Origin: Hyphomicrobium sp.
GTDB taxonomy: Bacteria > Pseudomonadota > Alphaproteobacteria > Rhizobiales > Hyphomicrobiaceae
Length of the DNA stretch: 64,000 nucleotides
Assembly: GCA_013141015.1 (NCBI GenBank)
Contig: JABFRT010000013.1
Location: 50,828-114,827 of the forward strand
Direction of reading: 5' to 3'
The translations under genes and the position numbers were made by a program. Of this stretch, positions 55,554 to 61,849 are shown one piece after another (within the stretch, counting starts at the first letter, position 1; the number at the start of each line of letters is the position of its first letter). Under the pieces are notes generated by a model. It saw nothing but the letters and a program-made list of their open reading frames with translations, was not told the DNA's origin and ran no database searches.

Positions 55554-55877
55554 ATGAGCCAGTTTTTGCTATCCGCCAGCGTTATTCTGGCATTTTCAAT
55601 CAACACGGCACGCGCGGAAGATTTCGCCACACAAGACGCACAACCACTTTGTGTCACGATGGATGATCTGCAAAAATACACGCTTGCTGGCATGTTGCAG
55701 GACCGAAAGGCTGAGTGGGAATGTGTGTTGGTGCCAAAAGACATGCGCCTTCGGATCGAAAAGGTCGTCAAAGAAACAGATATTGGCAACATCGTCATCG
55801 CTAGAGTGTTCGCCGAAAAAGGCGGCACGTCTGCGGTGGGCTACACTTGGTCGATTGGTCTCAAGCCGTACAAGTAG
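55554..55877 (+). CDS. Small secreted protein
   Basis: Protein of 107 residues with a signal peptide (1-~21, ending ARA). The mature part has two Cys (PLCVTMDD, WECVLVPKDMRL) and a C-terminal IARVFAEKGGTSAVGYTWSIG stretch. No family recognised. Third gene of the 54840-55877 cluster; AGGAAG precedes the ATG. Confidence 0.6.
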   Translation: MSQFLLSASVILAFSINTARAEDFATQDAQPLCVTMDDLQKYTLAGMLQDRKAEWECVLVPKDMRLRIEKVVKETDIGNIVIARVFAEKGGTSAVGYTWSIGLKPYK

Positions 55878-56009
55878 GCGCTAGGACGCGGGCTGCGGTC
55901 TTGTCTCATTAGCGGCGAGTGTTGTGCGTCACTTGACCTTGTGCCGATGTGAGTTCGAGAGGCTGCCACCAGTTGAGGCGCACGGGAGCTTTAAGAAGGT
56001 GGAAGGCGA

Positions 56010-56369
56010 ATGACTATATTGACTGAACAAGCCGCACGTGCCGTTCAGCTCTCGGACGCTGAGCTTTTCACAGAGTTAGGCAAGCGAGCGTATTTGCAAA
56101 ACGACGTTTTGATAATGAAACGCGGAGCGGGCAGCGACGATGAAAACGGCGGCAGGAAAGTATTCGAACACCTCCTACCGAAACTGCGCAAATTGATTTG
56201 CGAAGATTGGAAGGCCTGCGAACAGGCAGATCGGTACGGCGATGAAGTCTCGCTTGTAGTCGCAATAAGCGACACGATCATCACAAACAAAGTCGCACCA
56301 TTGCCTGCCGCGACGCTTGCTGTGCTCGTCACGCGCATCGGTGTGAAACGCTTCTGTGCTTGCCCGTAG
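56010..56369 (+). CDS. Hypothetical 119-aa protein
   Basis: Unrecognised, predicted soluble, mostly helical, with two helices around KVFEHLLPKLRKLICEDWKAC. No signal peptide. GGTGGAAGGCGA precedes the ATG. Separated by 133 bases from the secreted-protein cluster. Its stop directly abuts the stop of the convergent gene at 56370. Confidence 0.55.
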   Translation: MTILTEQAARAVQLSDAELFTELGKRAYLQNDVLIMKRGAGSDDENGGRKVFEHLLPKLRKLICEDWKACEQADRYGDEVSLVVAISDTIITNKVAPLPAATLAVLVTRIGVKRFCACP

Positions 56370-57239
56370 CTATTGCCTTGCGGGCAATAGAGACACATTC
56401 AAGGGTTCAATCACCGAGCCGACGAACCACGGCGCTTTCTCAAGGTCTGCAAAGACGTGAAGCCTATCGCCGTGCAATTCGATAGTCAGCCGGTCCGTGT
56501 CTACACCGTCCGCCTTGAACACTCCCAACGGCCCTTCGCTATGGACGGACTCCCAGCGCCGGGCGCTTTTCGGAGCGCGTACTTCCTTCATCAGATGGCG
56601 CTGATCGCCGCCGCTACCATCGGCAAAGGTTGTCCGGCAATAGACCTTCCCACCTTGCACACTGAGAACGTATAGGCCTGGAAAAGCGTTTTCATCTTTC
56701 CAAGTCCCGATAATTATCTCGCCTTCCTTTAAGTGCTTGGCAGCGACGGACAATGCCGGAGCAAGCGCATCTGACGATGCCATAATGTTGCGGATGGTCT
56801 GCTGTCCGTCTGCAAATAGTATCCAACCGTAAAACTTGCTGGCCTCGGGATCGCGTTGAACGGTGTCGCCCTTCGCTTTGACGAACCGCACTCCTACCAT
56901 GTGAAACAGGGATAGTTTCTCACGGACTTCTGCCGCGACGGCCTCAATCTCCCCACTGGTTAGGGCCTTGCGCGTAAGGACTTGTACCGTGGCTTTCGCC
57001 CAGAATTTCGGTGACGTTGTTTTTTTCAACATCACATCGGGATTTAGACTGACGTGAGAGCTTTCGCCGACAACACCGATTACGTCAGTATGGCTCAAAT
57101 CTATGCGCGGGATAGGCGGCTTCCCGGCACCGCCCCACAGATAGCCTTCACCGTCGCGCTCGGACATTCGCTGAGCAACCGCATTTTGCGAAATCGCCGC
57201 GATTGACACGATAGCAAGCAACAGCGCTTTCAACTTCAT
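56370..57239 (-). CDS. Secreted protein of unknown function
   Basis: About 289 residues. Signal peptide 1-~22 (MKLKALLLAIVSIAAISQNA then VAQ). The mature region has alternating strands and helices, with KALTSGEIEAVAAEVREKL as an amphipathic helix and FPGLYVLSVQGGKVYC; two Cys at most. No family recognised. ATG 57239 is chosen to give the clean signal peptide, with AAGG ten bases upstream. Its 5' end abuts the integrase remnant at 57245. Confidence 0.6.
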   Translation of the reverse strand: MKLKALLLAIVSIAAISQNAVAQRMSERDGEGYLWGGAGKPPIPRIDLSHTDVIGVVGESSHVSLNPDVMLKKTTSPKFWAKATVQVLTRKALTSGEIEAVAAEVREKLSLFHMVGVRFVKAKGDTVQRDPEASKFYGWILFADGQQTIRNIMASSDALAPALSVAAKHLKEGEIIIGTWKDENAFPGLYVLSVQGGKVYCRTTFADGSGGDQRHLMKEVRAPKSARRWESVHSEGPLGVFKADGVDTDRLTIELHGDRLHVFADLEKAPWFVGSVIEPLNVSLLPARQ

Positions 57240-57244
57240 AATGG

Positions 57245-57445
57245 TCATGCCTTCATCGGGTCGATCTTGCACAACCACTCATAGCGCTTCTTGAGCGACG
57301 GTGTACTGCCGTAGGTCCCATCGTGGTCGTCTTTCCACAGACTATGCCCTTGGATCGAACGCGACACGCTGCCGGGCATTTCAATTTCGCTGGCGAGATA
57401 CCGCCAGTAATGGCGTGACGAATGAGCGTCCCACACAACCCTACC
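57245..57445 (-). pseudogene. C-terminal remnant of a tyrosine recombinase/integrase
   Basis: About 66 codons carrying the catalytic C-terminal signature of phage integrases: HSSRH (HxxR box), IQGHS (second His) and the nucleophile region GTYGSTPSLKKRYEWLCKI. An in-frame stop lies directly upstream at 57446-57448, and the N-terminal arm-binding and core domains with the first catalytic Arg are missing. The break point is about 50 bases from the resolvase promoter, so arrival of that element may have truncated it. Confidence 0.65.
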
Positions 57446-57495
57446 TCAACGAGACATTCCACAATCCATCATAAACGTCCTACACAACTTAGATA

Positions 57496-57548
57496 TTGAC
57501 TTTTGAGACGTTATGTCCCACTATATATTATTAACAACAGTGGGACAT
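57496..57548 (+). promoter_or_regulatory. Resolvase promoter with a perfect 10-bp inverted repeat
   Basis: ATGTCCCACT (57513-57522) and AGTGGGACAT (57539-57548) form a perfect inverted repeat with a 16-base AT-rich centre. Within the centre is TATTAT (57526-57531), 17 bp from TTGAGA (57503-57508); TTGACT at 57496 is another -35 candidate. The repeat brackets the -10 box and ends six bases before the resolvase ATG, as expected for an autoregulatory operator or a recombination subsite. Confidence 0.65.
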
Positions 57549-57553
57549 GTGTC

Positions 57554-58159
57554 ATGGCAGCAGAAAAAGTCATTGGTTACGCCCGAACCTCGACCGTTGA
57601 GCAGGCAGCCGGCTTCGAGGCGCAGGTTCGGGAACTCGAGGCGGTTGGCGCCACGAAAATCTTCAAGGAACAGGTTTCGTCGGTAAGTCATCGCGCTCAA
57701 CTGGATGCGTTGATCGATTTCGTGCGAGAGGGCGATACCGTCATCGTCACCAAACTGGATCGGCTCGCCCGATCTATGCGCGATCTCCTCGAAATCGTTG
57801 CACAGATCGAAAAGAAGGGAGCGGGCCTGCGCATCCTGGCAATGAACCTCGATACGACAACGGCCACAGGGAAATTGATGCTAAATGTTTTGGGGTCGGT
57901 CGCTGAGTTTGAGCGATCGATGATGTTGGAGCGCCAGGCCGTCGGCATTGCCAAGGCTAAGGCCGAAGGCAAGTACAGAGGGCGTCAGCCGACGGCGCGG
58001 AGGCAGGCGGGCCAAGTAGAGGCGCTGCTTGAGCAGGGATTGGGACCCGTCGACATCGCCCGGAAGCTCGGCATCGCCCGATCGTCGGTCTATCGCATCG
58101 CAGAAAAAGCAATCCACGAGCGGAAGGCCAAGAAGCAGCTCCTGATCGAGGAAATCTGA
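57554..58159 (+). CDS. Serine recombinase (resolvase/invertase family)
   Basis: Protein of 201 residues. The N-terminal catalytic domain opens VIGYARTSTVEQ, with the nucleophile Ser in the RTST position, then TKLDRLARSMRDLL and LDTTTATGKLMLNVLGSVAEFERSMMLER. The long E helix is followed by GKYRGRQPTARR and a C-terminal helix-turn-helix (ALLEQGLGPVDIARKLGIARSSVYRI). Complete and apparently functional; size and layout match Tn3-type resolvases and Gin-type invertases. No transposase is nearby. ATG 57554 begins six bases after the inverted repeat; there is no strong Shine-Dalgarno sequence. Confidence 0.92.
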   Translation: MAAEKVIGYARTSTVEQAAGFEAQVRELEAVGATKIFKEQVSSVSHRAQLDALIDFVREGDTVIVTKLDRLARSMRDLLEIVAQIEKKGAGLRILAMNLDTTTATGKLMLNVLGSVAEFERSMMLERQAVGIAKAKAEGKYRGRQPTARRQAGQVEALLEQGLGPVDIARKLGIARSSVYRIAEKAIHERKAKKQLLIEEI

Positions 58160-58337
58160 TATGGCGGCGGGGAAGTGGGAGTGATCGGCCGGATGCTGCG
58201 CTCGACGGTCTTGGTGTCGATCTTGATGCGACGGTCGTAGTGAGCTGCACTGTGAGCCACGCTTCAAAGGGCATTGCACCCTCGTAGGGTAGGCCTGTCT
58301 GAAACATGGCGCGCGAATGATTATGCTCCGTCACTTC

Positions 58338-59279
58338 TCACTTCAGTCGCTTGCGACCGGCTTCGCATTTTTTTGAACTTTCGCGAAACTGGCTCTCGTT
58401 CGTTTCATTGGCGGCATAGTCGCCAGTCAGGCCGACAAGCCAGAACTTCATGTCGATTATCGCGACGCGGCACCAATGGATCGTTTCGGCTGCTTCGAAT
58501 GGTACAATCTCAAATTCGTCGATCTGAGGGGCAATGGGATGCCAATGATTGTGAACGTACCAGCCGTTGCCAATAGCACTCGCGATCGCGCGGCTGACTT
58601 CGTTCGGGTCCCCTGCCTCGGCAACGCCTTCGAATTTTTTCCAGTTGGCATATTCGGAAAGAATCGCGGATTTGAACTCCTTCCAGGATGCCTTCACGCA
58701 CTCATTCTTGTCGGGCAACTTTCGGCAGTCCAAAATTGGATGCTTTTGTTGCGGAATGGGACCGTCGGGCGCTGAGTTTGCATCACTTGCCGATGAACTT
58801 CCGCCTGCCGCGAGTACATGATCCGTGCTCGCGCGCACTAAATCGGCACTGGCCCAGAGCCTGTCTGTCAACAGCTTGTTGTCGGACGATTGGACGCTGT
58901 GCCACTTGATCAAGACGGCGCCGTCGCGTTGCAGGGTGGTGGGGTAGGGTGGAAACGTCTCGCCGCCTTTCAATGACACGCATTCGTTGGCGTCTAAGGC
59001 AGCCAAGATTTTCGTCTTGGCGATCTCTATGCCTTTTGCGTTGTTATTGGCAATTGCAGCGGTCAGCAGGCGGTTAAGGCTGCGCCACTTGCCATAGTCG
59101 CCACAGGCGAACGTGTCGCCTTCTACGACCATCATCGAAACCGGCCGGTCAGATCCGGCATCGTGGCTCACGTAAGCAAAGAGCAAGACAAGTCCAATCA
59201 CGATCGTGAGTTGCTCGCGCCATGTTAGCTTGTTCGGATACTTCGGCTTCGCCGGAGGTTCCTCTGCTTGTGTCGCCAT
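58338..59279 (-). CDS. Single-pass membrane-anchored protein, unknown
   Basis: Protein of 313 residues. Cytoplasmic N-tail with Pro/Lys, one transmembrane helix (about 24-41), then a ~270-residue extracytoplasmic region with scattered Cys (FACGDYGKW, NECVSLKGG, LDCRKLP, NECVKASW). KWRSLNRLLTAAIANNNAKG is helical. No family recognised. A strong AAGGAGG lies just upstream of ATG 59279. The 154-base upstream gap contains palindromes. Same strand as 59434, perhaps an operon. The 178-base gap between it and the convergent resolvase gene holds nothing recognisable. Confidence 0.7.
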   Translation of the reverse strand: MATQAEEPPAKPKYPNKLTWREQLTIVIGLVLLFAYVSHDAGSDRPVSMMVVEGDTFACGDYGKWRSLNRLLTAAIANNNAKGIEIAKTKILAALDANECVSLKGGETFPPYPTTLQRDGAVLIKWHSVQSSDNKLLTDRLWASADLVRASTDHVLAAGGSSSASDANSAPDGPIPQQKHPILDCRKLPDKNECVKASWKEFKSAILSEYANWKKFEGVAEAGDPNEVSRAIASAIGNGWYVHNHWHPIAPQIDEFEIVPFEAAETIHWCRVAIIDMKFWLVGLTGDYAANETNESQFRESSKKCEAGRKRLK

Positions 59280-59331
59280 CGCGCCCTCCTTTAGACTTTT
59301 CTTGAGCGTTCACGCGCATGCTGTGCAGAGC

Positions 59332-59397
59332 CAGTTCACTCAGTGAACTGAAGCGTTTCGCCAGGGTAAGTGAACTCCGAAATGGTTCCACTTACCG
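59332..59397. promoter_or_regulatory. Two palindromes sharing AGTGAACT half-sites
   Basis: CAGTTCACT-C-AGTGAACTG (59332-59350) is a perfect 19-base palindrome. At 59366-59397 GGTAAGTG pairs with CACTTACC and includes another AGTGAACT. They lie 53-118 bases upstream of the 58338-59279 gene and look like operator sites for a dimeric regulator. Confidence 0.55.
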
Positions 59398-59433
59398 GGC
59401 TCCTTCTTGGAAAATGGATCAACTGACGCTGCG

Positions 59434-60354
59434 CTAAGCCAGCGCCGCTCGGCGGTACTTGCTCACGGTCGAGCCTGGCAGATTCGTCCCATTCCGTACC
59501 TCAGTAAACGTTGGTTCCCGCCGATGCTGATCACGAAACAGTTTGCAAAATGACGTAACCTCTGCCGCTCGCGTGACTTGCCCAAGTGCGGCGTGACTTT
59601 CCGCCCGCTTGTTTGTGATCCGCCGCAGCCTGATGCGCCCAGGCCGTCCTCGAACGAGGTCCTTGCCGTTTCGAGATGGCTTTGTTCGGCGTTCCGAATG
59701 ACCCGGCATAGTATGCCCCACCGCCAGCAAGACGAAGGCCAGTCCATTGAGAGCCACAGAGAATAGCAATGCGGGCGCGATCTCAACCCAGGCCGCCGGC
59801 CAGCCCGTCACATGGGCAATTATGCTTTCTGATTTCGGCGGAGCGGTATGTTCAAGTGTCAAACGAGCCTCCTCGAGCCGCTGGCGAGCTTTGTCGGCCG
59901 CTTCCCGAAGGTCTTTGCAAATTTGACGGCAACCTCCGCGCACCGCCTCGTTCGTCGCTGCTGCCTCAGCGGAATGATATGAGACTTCGGCAAGTCGCAC
60001 GCGCTTTGATGCAATGTCGAAAGTGACGTTCGCGGCGGCGATCACTTGAACATGGCTTTCGCGGATCGTCAGCAGCCGCTCAGCTCCGGTGAAAAGCCCG
60101 AACACCTCACCGCATGCCAGGACAAGAAATGTCAGCAGCGCCACGGCGCGACGCTTCTGACGCCAGGCGTAAAGCCCAGCGCGAACCGCGACCGCCGAGC
60201 CGACAGCAAGGGCGATAACAGCGCCCACCGCCGGCGATTGAAGGGACTGACCATCTTCGATTACGTGCGCAACGTTGATGCTAGCACTCGACGCCAAGAG
60301 CGCGCAGCCGACCATCGTTGCGACACTCGTAATTGTGATGTAGGTACTCATCAT
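59434..60354 (-). CDS. Membrane protein with coiled coil and a C-terminal HTH-like tail
   Basis: Protein of 306 residues, unrecognised as a whole. Three N-terminal hydrophobic helices (about 5-30, 41-63, 70-90), a coiled-coil region (~95-168: RVRLAEVSYHSAEAAATNEA, KARQRLEEARLTLEH), a fourth membrane helix (~186-212), then a basic cytoplasmic tail (RPGRIRLRRI) ending in LFRDQHRREPTFTEVRNGTN and LPGSTVSKYRRAALA, which looks like a helix-turn-helix with recognition helix STVSKYRRA. A membrane-tethered DNA-binding protein is possible. AAGGAT lies just upstream; the second ATG at 60351 is an alternative. Confidence 0.65.
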   Translation of the reverse strand: MMSTYITITSVATMVGCALLASSASINVAHVIEDGQSLQSPAVGAVIALAVGSAVAVRAGLYAWRQKRRAVALLTFLVLACGEVFGLFTGAERLLTIRESHVQVIAAANVTFDIASKRVRLAEVSYHSAEAAATNEAVRGGCRQICKDLREAADKARQRLEEARLTLEHTAPPKSESIIAHVTGWPAAWVEIAPALLFSVALNGLAFVLLAVGHTMPGHSERRTKPSRNGKDLVRGRPGRIRLRRITNKRAESHAALGQVTRAAEVTSFCKLFRDQHRREPTFTEVRNGTNLPGSTVSKYRRAALA

Positions 60355-60388
60355 TGATCCTTCTCATCGCGTGAGGGGTTCAGAGAAA

Positions 60389-60428
60389 GGCTCGGTGGTG
60401 TTCAAGCACCACCGGGCCTGTTTGTTTT
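60389..60428. terminator. Strong hairpin with T-rich 3' tail on the plus strand
   Basis: GGCTCGGTGGTG (60389-60400) pairs over 12 positions (one G-T) with CACCACCGGGCC (60407-60418), then TGTTTGTTTTC. No gene now ends into it on the plus strand, so its gene may have been lost. On the minus strand it lies in the leader of the 59434 gene. Confidence 0.6.
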
Positions 60429-60435
60429 CTGGGAA

Positions 60436-60552
60436 ATGCGAGCGCACTTCGGCGTCCGCACCAAAAGCCGGCACCAGCCAATGGACGCGCTCGACAACGG
60501 CGCACCGATTATGCTCGTGTCGCAGACGCTTGGGCACGCCCGATTGCGTTAA
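60436..60552 (+). pseudogene. Second tyrosine-integrase remnant
   Basis: A 38-codon open stretch reading KSRHQPMDALDNGAPIMLVS then QTLGHARLR-stop. The ALDNGAPI-x-LV-x-x-TLGHA pattern is the segment around the second catalytic His of XerC-like phage integrases. It ends at a stop exactly where the TT-x-x-Y motif should follow. Upstream domains are absent. It differs from the remnant at 57245, so two different integrases have decayed here. Confidence 0.5.
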
Positions 60553-60620
60553 AAACATTGGAAATTTGTTGTTTTTCAGATAGTTACGTGCAACAATGAT
60601 TGCAGGGAGGAACCCTAATC

Positions 60621-60914
60621 ATGACCGCTCGTACCCTCGAAAAATCCGACAACGTCATTGCCTTTCCAGGCGGAGACCCGCGTGAAGGCAGTGGAGAAGC
60701 CTCCGCAGCGATCGTCGATCTGCTCGAGGGCTATTTGGCCAGGGCACGAAGCGGAGTTCTTGCAGGCATCGTGATCGTGACCGCGTCGGATCGGTATCCC
60801 CACGAATTCGCAATGAAGATCGGAAACGCTGATCCGCTGGCGCTACTCGCAAGCTTGGAGGTCGCCAAACACCGCTTGATTAACGTCGCAGAGGCTGAAA
60901 CCGAAGGAGATTGA
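60621..60914 (+). CDS. Hypothetical phage-type small protein
   Basis: Protein of 97 residues, soluble. After a short IAFPGGDP segment comes AAIVDLLEGYLARARSGVLAGIVIVTAS, then a loop and LASLEVAKHRLINV. The helix, strand, helix order with a terminal KHRLI resembles small phage proteins of unknown function seen beside packaging or tail genes. GGGAGGAA lies eight bases before ATG 60621. Followed after four bases by the next ORF. Confidence 0.6.
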   Translation: MTARTLEKSDNVIAFPGGDPREGSGEASAAIVDLLEGYLARARSGVLAGIVIVTASDRYPHEFAMKIGNADPLALLASLEVAKHRLINVAEAETEGD

Positions 60915-60918
60915 TGAG

Positions 60919-61224
60919 ATGAGCACGCAGATCTTAGAAAAAGCCCTGGCTCGCATTCGCGCCTGGGAGACCGATTTGAACGCACTCTCGGCCGAAATCG
61001 AGGAAGAGCCGGGCGACGTCACCGAAGCCCAAGACCGGCGTCTCGGCGAGTTGATGACCGAAGCCGAGACGATCGAGCGCCAGCTTGCCGCCATTCCCGG
61101 CGCCGAGAAGCTCGAACATGCCGCTGTTTTCTTCTTCCGCACCCAACGAGAGCTGGGCGTGGCGCCTGCCCAGCTTTCGGCGCTCTGCGCTTCCGTCGCA
61201 ACGATCTTTGCGCCCTCAGTTTGA
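60919..61224 (+). CDS. Hypothetical coiled-coil protein
   Basis: Protein of 101 residues. Residues 3-62 are predicted helical with heptad-like spacing (EKALARIRAWETDLNALSAE, RRLGELMTEAETIERQLAAI). No family recognised. It is transcribed with the upstream small gene (four-base gap). Confidence 0.55.
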   Translation: MSTQILEKALARIRAWETDLNALSAEIEEEPGDVTEAQDRRLGELMTEAETIERQLAAIPGAEKLEHAAVFFFRTQRELGVAPAQLSALCASVATIFAPSV

Positions 61225-61326
61225 GGACGAGAGGTACAGAAGCGCGAGGGCGACGGTCGAGACCGGCGCCTTTTCCTTTTAATAGGGGGCAAAGTGGGCA
61301 ACCAAAAACGTGCCACAGAGCCGAGA

Positions 61327-61770
61327 ATGAAGATCGCCACGTCTTGCTGGTTCGAAAAGCTTGATCCCAATGTTTACGTCCGGATTGGCATTTCACGCGG
61401 CGTACCGCGCGGAATGGCGGCCGGGTACCGACGCTATTCGAAACTCAATCCCGGTTCGTGGTTCAACAGCGTTTCGCCGGTGCGCTACAAGGAGCTCTAT
61501 TTCTACGAGATCTTGAGGCCTCTCGATCCGAACCAGGTCGTGGCCGAGCTCCTCGCCATGGCCGATGGCAAGGCCCCGGCGTTGCTATGTTGGGAGGCGC
61601 CAACGCCGGGACCAGCTTGGTGTCATCGCGGGCTCGTCTCGGCGTGGTTACACGACACGCTTGGCCTTGAGGTGTTCGAGGTTGGCCAGGAGCACCAAGG
61701 TGCAGGATGGCGGCATCCGAAGCTTGCCCCCGAATTGCGACAACAAAAAAAGCCACCGCCCGTCCGGTGA
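61327..61770 (+). CDS. DUF488-related protein
   Basis: Protein of 147 residues. VGISRGxPRG-type start (IGISRGVPRGMAAGYRRYSK), SPVRYKELYFYEILRPLDP, then LLCWEAPTPGPAWCHRGLVS and AWLHDTLGLEVFEV. The CWE ... CHR pair followed by WL is characteristic of DUF488, a family with possible metal or nucleotide binding by Cys/His and no agreed function. ATG 61327 gives the family-like start; a GTG at 61294 with AGGGGG upstream would add 11 residues. The C-terminal coding region overlaps a terminator hairpin. Confidence 0.75.
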   Translation: MKIATSCWFEKLDPNVYVRIGISRGVPRGMAAGYRRYSKLNPGSWFNSVSPVRYKELYFYEILRPLDPNQVVAELLAMADGKAPALLCWEAPTPGPAWCHRGLVSAWLHDTLGLEVFEVGQEHQGAGWRHPKLAPELRQQKKPPPVR

Positions 61771-61790
61771 TGACGGACGGGCGGCTTATT
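61744..61790. terminator. Bidirectional terminator
   Basis: Perfect 11-bp stem CCGCCCGTCCG / CGGACGGGCGG (61756-61766 and 61774-61784). On the minus strand it is followed by GGCTTTTTTTG, a strong terminator for the tape measure gene; on the plus strand by CTTATT. It overlaps the last codons and stop of the DUF488-like gene. Confidence 0.85.
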
Positions 61791-61849
61791 CCGACCGGCC
61801 TGCAGCTGGAGACCGCGTCCTGCACCGTTCGAAGCTTGCGAGTGAGCGT

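Noticed and set aside
57436..57553. Full-length integrase by frameshift upstream of the 57245 remnant
   Set aside because: Translations of all three minus frames upstream of 57436 show stops and no core-domain motifs before the resolvase promoter.
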